Shown here piece by piece: positions 43,634 to 51,240 of a stretch of DNA of 64,000 nucleotides. The translations under genes and the position numbers were made by a program. Source of the DNA: Nitrospirota bacterium. GTDB lineage: Bacteria > Nitrospirota > Nitrospiria > Nitrospirales > Nitrospiraceae. The first letter of the stretch is position 1. The number at the start of each line of letters is the position of its first letter. Where the stretch lies: assembly GCA_040755395.1 (NCBI GenBank), contig JBFMAX010000014.1, forward strand, positions 1 to 64,000, given 5' to 3'. The notes under the pieces were generated by a model, which saw nothing but the letters and a program-made list of their open reading frames with translations, ran no database searches and had not been told where the DNA came from.

Positions 43634-44680
43634 ATGTCCCCTGTTTCAACCATGAGCCGGACCGAGGAATTCGTCAGATTCAAGCCGGTCGTGGTCGTGG
43701 TCGGCCCGACCGCCGTCGGCAAAAGCCGGGTCGCCGTCGGATTGGCCAAGCGCCTGCAGACCGAAGTCCTGGCGGCGGATTCCAGACAGGTCTATCGGGG
43801 AATGGATATCGGAACGGACAAGCCGACTCTGGAAGAGCGGGACGGCGTGCCGCACCGTCTGATCGACTTGGTCGATCCCGATGAGGCGTTCAATGCAGGG
43901 ATATACCGGCGAACGGCCTTGCCGGAAATCGACCGGCTGCATCGCGAAGGCCGTCTGCCGCTGGTGGTGGGGGGGACAGGGCTCTATGTCCGCACTCTGA
44001 TTCGCGGGCTGTGCGAGGGGCCGGAGGCCGACCCGACTTTCCGCGCCAAGCTTGAGGAGGAAGCGCGACGAACAGGGGCGGAGGCCCTGCATCGTGAGCT
44101 GACCCGTGTCGATCCGGAGTCGGCCGCCCGGCTGCATCCGCATGACCAAGTCAAAGTCATGCGGGCGTTGGAGGTCTATCATCTGCTGGGACGACCGCTC
44201 TCCTCGATGCATCAACGCCACGTATTCGGCGAGTCGCCGTTTTCAGCGCTTCTGATCGGCCTCATGAGGGAGCGGAAAGCCTTGTACCGCCGGATCGAAG
44301 AGCGGGTGGATTCGCAGTTGGCCCGCGGGTTGGTCGACGAAGTTCGGGGTCTGCTGGCGAGAGGCTGCGATCGACGGTTGGGCTCGATGAAGGGGCTTGG
44401 CTATCGGCAGATTGCCGCCTATCTCGCCGGGGACTGCGAGTACACGGAAGCCGTTCGGTTGTTGAAGCGGGACACGAGGCGGTTTGCCAAGCGGCAACTC
44501 ACCTGGTTCCGGAAGGAACCCGGGATCCTCTGGTTGTCGCTCGCGGAGGACGAATCGGTGGAACGGATCACCGACAAGGTTCTGGCGATGATCGAAGGGT
44601 TCCTCGCGGGGTTGGGTCGGGAAGCGCAGGGGAACAAACAAAGCGGCCGCATGGCTGCAGCGGGAGTCACGGCGGGATGA
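43634..44680 (+). CDS. miaA: tRNA dimethylallyltransferase MiaA
   Basis: 348 residues. P-loop 'VVGPTAVGKSRVAVGLA', 'VLAADSRQVYRGMDIGTDKP', 'LVVGGTGLYVRTLIRGL' and 'LTWFRKEPGILWL' are MiaA signatures. It transfers a dimethylallyl group to A37 of tRNAs reading UNN codons. Starts at 43634 or 43652 are both possible. It follows mutL by 13 bp, the well-known mutL-miaA arrangement. Confidence 0.95.
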   Translation: MSPVSTMSRTEEFVRFKPVVVVVGPTAVGKSRVAVGLAKRLQTEVLAADSRQVYRGMDIGTDKPTLEERDGVPHRLIDLVDPDEAFNAGIYRRTALPEIDRLHREGRLPLVVGGTGLYVRTLIRGLCEGPEADPTFRAKLEEEARRTGAEALHRELTRVDPESAARLHPHDQVKVMRALEVYHLLGRPLSSMHQRHVFGESPFSALLIGLMRERKALYRRIEERVDSQLARGLVDEVRGLLARGCDRRLGSMKGLGYRQIAAYLAGDCEYTEAVRLLKRDTRRFAKRQLTWFRKEPGILWLSLAEDESVERITDKVLAMIEGFLAGLGREAQGNKQSGRMAAAGVTAG

Positions 44681-45576
44681 AGACGGCGACAAACAAGGCC
44701 CGGGCGACGGTGGGAATTATCGGAGGGAGCGGTCTCTATGAAATGGACGGCCTGAGCCAGGTTCGCAAAGCCAGCGTGCGGACTCCGTTCGGGCGGCCGT
44801 CGGATGCCGTCGTGCTCGGAACGCTGGACGGGGTGCGGGTGGCCTTCCTCTCCCGCCACGGGCGCGGTCATCGCTTCAACCCCGGCGAAATCAACTATCG
44901 TGCCAACATCTATGCGCTGAAGTCGCTCGGCGTGCACCGTGTCATTTCGATCAGCGCAGTCGGGAGCATGAAGGAGACGATCAAGCCGGGCGAGGTCGTC
45001 CTGCCCGATCAATTCATCGACCTGACCAAACGGCGCATGTCCACCTTCTTCGAAGGAGGAGTCGTCGCCCACGTCGCCTTCGGCGATCCTGTGTGCCGGT
45101 CGTTGGCCCGGTCCTTGTCCAAAGCGGCGCATGAAGCCGGCGCCGCCGTTCATGAGGGCGGCACGTATCTCTGCATAGAGGGCCCGCAGTTTTCATCCCG
45201 TGCGGAGTCCCTGCTGTACCGCAAGTGGGGCGTGGACGTGATCGGCATGACCAACATGCCGGAAGCCAAGCTGGCGCGGGAAGCCGAGCTGTGCTACGCG
45301 ACGGTCGCTCTCGTGACGGACTATGATTGCTGGCACGAGACCGAAGAGGCGGTCACGGTTGAAGCTATTCTCGCGACCTTGCGCAACAACGTCGCGCTGG
45401 CGAAACGCCTGCTGCGGAAGGCGCTAGAGTCGACCGGGATCGAGCAGACCGGTTGCGCGTGCGGACAGGCGCTGAGAGACGCCCTCGTGACGGATCCGCG
45501 GACGATCCCCACAGAGACACGGAAGCGTCTGGACCTCTTGATCGGCCGGTATCTGAACGTGACGCGTGAGGCGTGA
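44677..45576 (+). CDS. mtnP: S-methyl-5'-thioadenosine phosphorylase
   Basis: 299 residues of the PNP/MTAP family: 'VGIIGGSGLYEMDGL', 'FLSRHGRGHRFNPGEINYRA', 'YLCIEGPQFSSRAES' and 'VIGMTNMPEAKLAREAE'. It cleaves methylthioadenosine to adenine and methylthioribose-1-phosphate (methionine salvage, polyamine by-product). It overlaps miaA by four bases. Its last residues are encoded by a family-C repeat. Confidence 0.93.
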   Translation: MKTATNKARATVGIIGGSGLYEMDGLSQVRKASVRTPFGRPSDAVVLGTLDGVRVAFLSRHGRGHRFNPGEINYRANIYALKSLGVHRVISISAVGSMKETIKPGEVVLPDQFIDLTKRRMSTFFEGGVVAHVAFGDPVCRSLARSLSKAAHEAGAAVHEGGTYLCIEGPQFSSRAESLLYRKWGVDVIGMTNMPEAKLAREAELCYATVALVTDYDCWHETEEAVTVEAILATLRNNVALAKRLLRKALESTGIEQTGCACGQALRDALVTDPRTIPTETRKRLDLLIGRYLNVTREA

Positions 45577-45621
45577 AGCGGACTGCGGAAAACAGGTCGT
45601 GGAAACGAGGGTGAAGATAAA

Positions 45622-46536
45622 ATGGGCAAATTGCTAGTTGTCGGGTCGGTGGCGCTCGATACGGTCAGAACGCCGTTCGGCGAAGCGGCCGAGGTGCTGG
45701 GAGGGTCGGCAACCTACTTTGCCACCGCCGCGAGTTACTTCACCAGCGTCGATCTGATCGCCGTCGTCGGGGAGGACTTCCCGGAACACCATATGAAGTT
45801 TCTCAAAAGCCGCGGAATCGACCTGGCGGGTCTGGAGCGGCGGCCGGGGGCGACCTTTCGGTGGAAAGGCGAATATACCCATCAGCTCAACGAGGCCCAC
45901 ACGTTGGACACGCGGCTGAATGTCTTCGAGTCCTTCCGGCCGAAGATCCCCCCGCACTATCGAACGCCCGACGTGCTGTTCCTCGGCAATATCGATCCGG
46001 AGCTTCAGTTGGATGTGCTGCGGCAGGTGAAGCGACCATCGCTGGTCGCCTGCGACACCATGAATTTCTGGATCACGGGCAAGCGCGAGGCGCTGTGGCG
46101 GGTTCTCGAGCACGTCGACATGCTGATCATCAACGACGCCGAGGCCAGGGCACTCGGCGATCATCCCAATCTGGTTCGGGTGGCCAAAACCATTTTGGCG
46201 AGAGGGCCGAAGCATCTGATCGTCAAGCGCGGAGAATACGGGGTCCTGATGTTCAACGAGAAGCAGGTGTTCGGAGCGCCGGCGTTTCCTTTGGAAGAAG
46301 TCCGTGATCCGACCGGAGCGGGCGACACGTTCGCGGGCGGGTTCCTGGGATTCCTGGCGGCGACGGGGAATCGGTCTCCCGAGGCGATCCGCCAAGCGGT
46401 CGTCTTCGGTAGCGTGATGGCCTCCTTTACCGTGGAAGCCTTTAGTCTTGACCGGTTGCGCGTCCTGGATTACAAAGAGATCCAAGATCGATTCCGTGAG
46501 TTTAAGCGATTGACGCATTTCGAGGATTTGCCGTGA
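45622..46536 (+). CDS. PfkB-family sugar/nucleoside kinase
   Basis: 304 residues. N-terminal 'MGKLLVVGSVALDTV' and 'GGSATYFATAASYFTSVDLI', and the catalytic 'DPTGAGDTFAGGFLGFLA' of ribokinase-like enzymes. Candidate substrates are adenosine, ribose or inosine; with mtnP just upstream, processing of nucleoside salvage products is likely but not proven. Cytoplasmic. Overlaps the next gene by GTGA. Confidence 0.88.
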   Translation: MGKLLVVGSVALDTVRTPFGEAAEVLGGSATYFATAASYFTSVDLIAVVGEDFPEHHMKFLKSRGIDLAGLERRPGATFRWKGEYTHQLNEAHTLDTRLNVFESFRPKIPPHYRTPDVLFLGNIDPELQLDVLRQVKRPSLVACDTMNFWITGKREALWRVLEHVDMLIINDAEARALGDHPNLVRVAKTILARGPKHLIVKRGEYGVLMFNEKQVFGAPAFPLEEVRDPTGAGDTFAGGFLGFLAATGNRSPEAIRQAVVFGSVMASFTVEAFSLDRLRVLDYKEIQDRFREFKRLTHFEDLP

Positions 46537-47237
46537 CGGTCGGAGTCGACAGATATCCCGCATCCCGGAGGCATGACCGTCGCGCCCTGCTCCTCTGGCT
46601 GCTGGCGTTGGCGGCGATTCAAACCTCGGCGCTCACCGGATGTGCGACGGAAGAGAAGATCAAGAAGTCCAACGGATACTATCAGGAAGGCGTAGCCAGC
46701 CTGAGCGTCGATCGCCAAAAAGCGTTCGTGTCGTTCCAGAAAGCGATTCAACTGAATCCCGACAACAAGGAAGCCCATTACGGCCTCGGCCATATTTACG
46801 CCTTGCAGGGCAAGTTCAGGGAGGCGGAAGAGGCGTTCCGTGAGGCGATCCGTCTCGACGCCGACTATTCGGAAGCCCATACGTATCTCGGGCAGGTGCT
46901 GGCTCAGCAGGATCGGTGGAGCGAAGCGATCAAGTCGTATAAACAGGCGTTGAGCAATCCGCTCTACGCCACGCCCGATCTGGCGCGATTCCACCTGGGC
47001 CGCGCCTTGGCGCACGAAGGCGATATGCAGGCGGCCGTGGAGGCGTTCGAAGATGCGTTGCTGGTCGATCCTCCGAGCGTGCCGCCGGCCATGCTGCATC
47101 TGGAGTTGGGGCGCGCTTACTACAAATTGGGCTACGACAACAAGGCGCGCGAAGTGTTGGCGAAAGTCTCGACCTTCGACAAAGGAGGCGAGTATACCGC
47201 CGCCGCCGATCGACTCCTGGAGCGGCTGAAACGATAG
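46533..47237 (+). CDS. TPR lipoprotein
   Basis: 234 residues from a GTG overlapping the kinase stop. Lipobox 'SALTGC', followed by several TPRs ('AFVSFQKAIQLNPDNKEAHY', 'AEEAFREAIRLDADYSEAHT', 'AVEAFEDALLVDPPSVPPAM'). This matches PilF/PilW-like pilotin lipoproteins in size and in position before a RodZ-like gene. A pilotin or an assembly-scaffold role are both possible; I cannot choose from sequence. Confidence 0.7.
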   Translation: MTVGVDRYPASRRHDRRALLLWLLALAAIQTSALTGCATEEKIKKSNGYYQEGVASLSVDRQKAFVSFQKAIQLNPDNKEAHYGLGHIYALQGKFREAEEAFREAIRLDADYSEAHTYLGQVLAQQDRWSEAIKSYKQALSNPLYATPDLARFHLGRALAHEGDMQAAVEAFEDALLVDPPSVPPAMLHLELGRAYYKLGYDNKAREVLAKVSTFDKGGEYTAAADRLLERLKR

Positions 47238-47245
47238 GACATCGC

Positions 47246-48160
47246 GTGGAATCGGTCGGCGAATTTTTCAAGCAAGTGCGGGAGACCAAAGGTCTGACGA
47301 TCGACGAAGTCGCGTCCAAGACCCGCATCCGCTCCGACTTTGTCAAGGCGCTGGAAGAGGGCAACTTCGCCAAGCTGCCCGATCAGGTGTTTGCGAGAGG
47401 ATTCGTCCGATCCTATGCCCGTTCACTGGGGCTGGACGAGGAGGACGCGATTCACCGGTTCGTCCAGTCGGCCGGCGCCTTCTATGAAAAACAGGATGAA
47501 CGGGAGCGGTTGCGGATCCGGCAGGCGGAAGAAGAGCGGCGCCGGAAAGCGAACCGCAAAGCAATCAGTATCGCGGTCGGCGTCGCCGTGTTGGCCCTGG
47601 TCCTGCTCCTGAGTCGCGAACAATCCTCGGTGATCCAGCGTTCCGTTCCGGAGCCCTCCTCTGCTGTGTCGAAAAAATTGACACTTCCGCCGAAGGAGAC
47701 GCGCGAGACCGTTCAGAGGCAGGCTCAGGAGCATGCCGAGCCGAGCGGCCTATCCGCGGTCGGCGAAGGATCGACGGGCAGGGCGGAAAGCCGGCCGTCA
47801 GAGGCAGTATCCCAGTCGTCGACCGCGTCGGTGGCTGAGCCGGAACCGGCGAGCACCTCGTCGCCGGGTTCGGAGGGTCCATTGGCCGGGTTGGCGCTCG
47901 ACGGACCGGGCTCGGGAGACGAGCCGTTGATCTTGGATCTTGAAGCAACGGAGTTAAGCTGGGTAGTGGTACAAATCGACGGCGGCAGCCCGCAAGAAGC
48001 GCTCCTGAGGCCAGGCGAAAAAGCCCGCTGGAAGGCGCAAGACCAATTCACGCTCACGTTGGGGAACGCCGGCGGCGTGCGGGCTGAACTGAACGGGAAA
48101 CCGCAGAAACCCTTCGGCCCTAGCGGCAAGGTCGCACGGGATATCGTGCTGAAACGCTGA
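47246..48160 (+). CDS. rodZ: RodZ-like helix-turn-helix membrane protein
   Basis: 304 residues from a GTG. Cytoplasmic HTH (1-70; 'FFKQVRETKGLTIDEVASKT', 'FARGFVRSYARSLGLDE'), a membrane helix at about 105-123 ('AISIAVGVAVLALVLLL'), a Ser/Pro/Glu-rich linker and a C-terminal DUF4115 domain (~225-304; 'SWVVVQIDGGSPQEALLRPG'). RodZ links MreB to the elongasome. It is the last gene of the long operon. Confidence 0.82.
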   Translation: MESVGEFFKQVRETKGLTIDEVASKTRIRSDFVKALEEGNFAKLPDQVFARGFVRSYARSLGLDEEDAIHRFVQSAGAFYEKQDERERLRIRQAEEERRRKANRKAISIAVGVAVLALVLLLSREQSSVIQRSVPEPSSAVSKKLTLPPKETRETVQRQAQEHAEPSGLSAVGEGSTGRAESRPSEAVSQSSTASVAEPEPASTSSPGSEGPLAGLALDGPGSGDEPLILDLEATELSWVVVQIDGGSPQEALLRPGEKARWKAQDQFTLTLGNAGGVRAELNGKPQKPFGPSGKVARDIVLKR

Positions 48161-48455
48161 GCCGGTTTCCTGACTCCTGCCATCCTCCTCCGCCGCGATC
48201 CAATAAAACCCCTTTGCCGGTGGGGCGGACGTGAAAGCTGAGGCGCAAAGGCGCCTCGTGCGCCCGGTCTCGGGTGCCGCTTAGGCGCGTCTCTCCGCTA
48301 ACCGGTCGGCAGAATGCGCGTCTTTGCACGTTGTCGCGTGGCACGGTCCTTGTGATGAGAACGGCTTGGGAAGTCGGACGGTTCCGCCCGGGGAGTTGGA
48401 AGCGGAGGCGGGAAAAGCCGGCCACGACGCGTGGTCTTGCGCGGCAGCGCAATTC
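48161..48455. other. Non-coding gap between rodZ and the cytochrome c promoter
   Basis: No gene on either strand. It holds a perfect hairpin GAGGCGC-AAAG-GCGCCTC at 48240-48257 and further GC-rich words (48258-48300), without a T-run. I see no riboswitch that survives inspection. Confidence 0.5.
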
Positions 48456-48485
48456 TTGACAAAGCGCGCGGCTCGTTGCTATAGT
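48456..48485 (+). promoter_or_regulatory. Sigma-70 promoter for cytochrome c
   Basis: TTGACA (48456-48461), 18-nt spacer, TATAGT (48480-48485). This near-consensus promoter leaves a ~105-nt leader before the cytochrome gene. Confidence 0.85.
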
Positions 48486-48599
48486 GCCGCCGCTTCAGCG
48501 GCTTGGATGATCGCTGTCGGCTCATCCGCTTCATTTATTATTTACTCAGGGCACAATATCAACCACGGAGTGGTTCTTCTACAAAAAGGAGGAGTCGTG

Positions 48600-49049
48600 A
48601 TGGGGTATCTGTCGAGGTCTCTTGGTATCTTGACCGCATTCATGTTCGTGACGGCCACGGTGGCTGTCGCCGAGGAACGCGATCCGCTCAAACCCCGGGT
48701 CCCGCCGGATCAGATCGCTGAGGCCAAGGCGCTGAAGAACCCGATCCCGAAAACGCCGGAAAACCTGGCCAAGGGCAAGGCCTTGTTTGAGGGGAAGGGC
48801 ACCTGCTTCAACTGCCACGGCAAGGAAGGGAAAGGTGATGGGCCCGCCGGGCAGATCCTGAACCCCAGCCCGCGCAACTTCACGAACTGCAAGTTCCACA
48901 AGAAGCGGAAGGATGGAGAGCTGTTCTGGGTGATTAAGAACGGCAGCCCGGGCACGGGCATGGTTTCCTTGATCCCTGCCGCCATTACGGAGGAAGAAGC
49001 CTGGACGATCATCAATTACGAGCGGAGCTTCTGCAAAGAAGGCAGCTGA
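48600..49049 (+). CDS. Periplasmic monoheme c-type cytochrome
   Basis: 149 residues from the ATG at 48600 with AGGAGG at 7 nt. Signal peptide (1-24, 'LTAFMFVTATVAVA'). Haem site 'CFNCH' (Cys69, Cys72, His73) and a distal Met in 'GTGMVSLIP'. Class I cytochromes of this size shuttle electrons between periplasmic oxidoreductases and terminal oxidases. Strong promoter and strong terminator indicate a highly expressed, monocistronic gene. Confidence 0.9.
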   Translation: MGYLSRSLGILTAFMFVTATVAVAEERDPLKPRVPPDQIAEAKALKNPIPKTPENLAKGKALFEGKGTCFNCHGKEGKGDGPAGQILNPSPRNFTNCKFHKKRKDGELFWVIKNGSPGTGMVSLIPAAITEEEAWTIINYERSFCKEGS

Positions 49050-49070
49050 TAAAGCGGTTTTGACGACTGC

Positions 49071-49108
49071 ACAAAAGGCGGCGGGACCCGAGTCCCGCCG
49101 CCTTTTGT
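49071..49108. terminator. Bidirectional intrinsic terminator
   Basis: A perfect 17-bp stem (49071-49087 with 49092-49108) with loop CCGA. The A-rich left flank and T-rich right flank (ACAAAAGG ... CCTTTTGT) let it work in both directions, for the cytochrome gene and for the converging caspase-like gene. Confidence 0.9.
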
Positions 49109-49151
49109 ATTTGGTTCAAAACTCGGGCGGCCTTGTCAAACGTCCCTCGAC

Positions 49152-51068
49152 CTACCGAACCTCCGAGAGCGTCCCCCCAGGCCCGGGTTGGGTCAGGATC
49201 ACGCCCGCGACCGCATCCGTCGGTCGCAGGGCCGGCACGATAAGCGGACGTTGCTCCAGGCTGAAGCCCGATTTGGCGGCGGCCGGCACCTTCTGGTCCA
49301 AAAAATCGATCAGTTCGCCCAGCGTCACCGCTCCGTCACGGTTGGCATCGGCGTCGCCTTCCAAGCCGCGGAGCAGATAGTGCGTGAACAATCCATGCCG
49401 GAGCTTGTCAGACTCCAACCCTTTGCCGAATCCGTTGAGACCGATGAGGTGAATCACCCCGTTGTTCGCGGCGTCCCAGCGCGGAGGCTTGCTTTTCGTG
49501 CGGGCGTCTCCGCCGAGCCTGGCCACGCCTCCGTCGAAGATAAAGAGCGTCTGTTTGGGGTGGAGTTTCGCCAGCGCCGCTTCCAGCTCCTTCAGCGGAT
49601 AGAGTCGCGAGGGCGAGGCGCTGCCGCCGTCGTAGGGAACGAGAAAGGTCTCGCCCGTCGACGCGACGAAGGCCTGTCCGGCGAAATAGACGATCACGAG
49701 GGATTCGCCATGCACGCGCGTGGGCAACCAGTCGAGCAGCGCTTCCTCGATGTCCGGCCGCAGGGCCTTCACATCCTGCAGGACCCGTACGTTGGCGGCG
49801 GGAACGCCGCCCAGCGACCGGAACGAGGCGGCAACGTGCTCGGCGTCCCGCGCCGCGTATTTGCGTCCCGGGATCTGTTGATCGCGATAAAGACTGAGTC
49901 CGATCGCGACGACGTAGGTGTCGAGACGGCGGAGGGCGGTCGGAACGGTCGGAGCCGCATCGGCTGCCTCCGGTCTCGAGTCCCTTGAACGGATGGATGC
50001 GGTGAGGGTCTGAACCGGCGCGATGGGAGCCCCCGACGGGTCCAACAGGGTTACCTGCAATTCGCCGCGCTGCGGCTGGATCGACGGCGGGAGCGTGGCG
50101 ACGAATTCGATAGAGCGGGAGTCCCCCGGCTGAAGCGTGCCGACCGGCAGTGTCGTGGCCGGAAATTGCGACACCACCGCCGGTGTGCCCGCAATCGAAG
50201 CGGAGACACCGTGGACGGCCTGTCCGCCGCCGTTTGCCAGGTCGATACGAACCCGAAGGCGTTCGCCTCCCTCCAGAAGAAGATCGCCGTTCTCGTCCAC
50301 CAACGTCGCTTTGAACGAGACGGCGGAGATCGACGATCTCGTCGGGGCGGGCCCCGACGGTGGAACCGCCTGGGCCTGAGCCGCCGGCGCGGGAGGCGCA
50401 GGCGAGACCGTCCGGCTGCCGGACTCATACTGGGCTCGGGCAGCCCGAACGAACTGGGTCGACAGCGCGACCGCCGCCTCGTAGATGAACTCGTCCATAT
50501 TGCCGTAGTTGCACCGACGCTGCGTCGGTTCAAGGATCAGTCGCTGCTTGTGCTGGACGGAGAGCGCTTGTTGGTTCACCACCGTTCCCGAGGCGTCTTT
50601 GAATGTCGCAACGGCTTCCAAGACCAGTTCGGCGGGCACTCGGTCGTAAATATTGTCCGTGAGCAGCTTGAGCCCCGACCGTTGCAAGTCGATGTGTATT
50701 TCATAGGTCGGCGAAGTCGGCTGAGGGTTCGCCCCGGAGGCCGAGACCGACTGGAAGTTTTGCGCGGCCGCGTCGAGCAATACCGACTCCAGTTCGGCGC
50801 CGAGAGGGATTTCGTAAGGACTGTTGCAGGCGTCGATATACTGCGCCCTCGCGTTGGTCAGCGACGGGTCGAACGTCAGCTTCACGGAGACGGGAAGGCG
50901 AGGACCCATGTCCGGCAGCGGCGTGCGCCGAACCAAGCCGGTGAGTTTGTCACAGGCCGTCAGCTCCAGTGCGAGGAGACCCAAAACCACGACGGTGCAG
51001 GTCCGCACGGCGATCCGGTTCGCCGACAACCGAACGTCGGTTGAACGAACACTTCCACGACCGAGCAT
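49152..51068 (-). CDS. Caspase-like (C14) lipoprotein without catalytic dyad, with EF-hand
   Basis: 638 residues from the ATG at 51066-51068; a GTG at 51107 is possible. Lipobox 'LALELTAC'. The N-terminal half resembles curli-type/CsgG-like repeats and a beta-sandwich (~210-365). The caspase domain spans ~370-560: 'YVVAIGLSLYRDQ', 'LVIVYFAGQAF' and 'TLFIFDGGVARLGG'. The catalytic His of 'YxGHG' is replaced by Gln (Gln465) and the Cys of 'DxCxSG' is Gly (Gly514). 'DADANRDGAVTLGELIDFL' is an EF-hand calcium site. Probably a pseudo-protease with a scaffold role. Confidence 0.8.
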   Translation of the reverse strand: MLGRGSVRSTDVRLSANRIAVRTCTVVVLGLLALELTACDKLTGLVRRTPLPDMGPRLPVSVKLTFDPSLTNARAQYIDACNSPYEIPLGAELESVLLDAAAQNFQSVSASGANPQPTSPTYEIHIDLQRSGLKLLTDNIYDRVPAELVLEAVATFKDASGTVVNQQALSVQHKQRLILEPTQRRCNYGNMDEFIYEAAVALSTQFVRAARAQYESGSRTVSPAPPAPAAQAQAVPPSGPAPTRSSISAVSFKATLVDENGDLLLEGGERLRVRIDLANGGGQAVHGVSASIAGTPAVVSQFPATTLPVGTLQPGDSRSIEFVATLPPSIQPQRGELQVTLLDPSGAPIAPVQTLTASIRSRDSRPEAADAAPTVPTALRRLDTYVVAIGLSLYRDQQIPGRKYAARDAEHVAASFRSLGGVPAANVRVLQDVKALRPDIEEALLDWLPTRVHGESLVIVYFAGQAFVASTGETFLVPYDGGSASPSRLYPLKELEAALAKLHPKQTLFIFDGGVARLGGDARTKSKPPRWDAANNGVIHLIGLNGFGKGLESDKLRHGLFTHYLLRGLEGDADANRDGAVTLGELIDFLDQKVPAAAKSGFSLEQRPLIVPALRPTDAVAGVILTQPGPGGTLSEVR

Positions 51069-51240
51069 CGACACCCCATCGGCAACGGGAAGGAGCAAGA
51101 AGTCCACACCGTACAGAAACCGCCGGACGATTGCAACACGCCCCTCATGATTGTGCCTTGCCAGTGGAGGAGAGCTCGTTTATCCTTACGCCGCCGGTGG
51201 AGGCTGGGCAGCGTTCTCGTCGACCTCCGGAGATCGTCTG

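Noticed and set aside
48200-48300. GEMM (c-di-GMP/cGAMP) riboswitch upstream of a cytochrome gene
   Set aside because: GAAAG and GCAAAG words are present and cytochrome genes are known GEMM targets, but the GCAAAG lies in the loop and arms of a simple perfect hairpin (48240-48257), the tetraloop has no closing stem, and the region is upstream of the cytochrome promoter at 48456.
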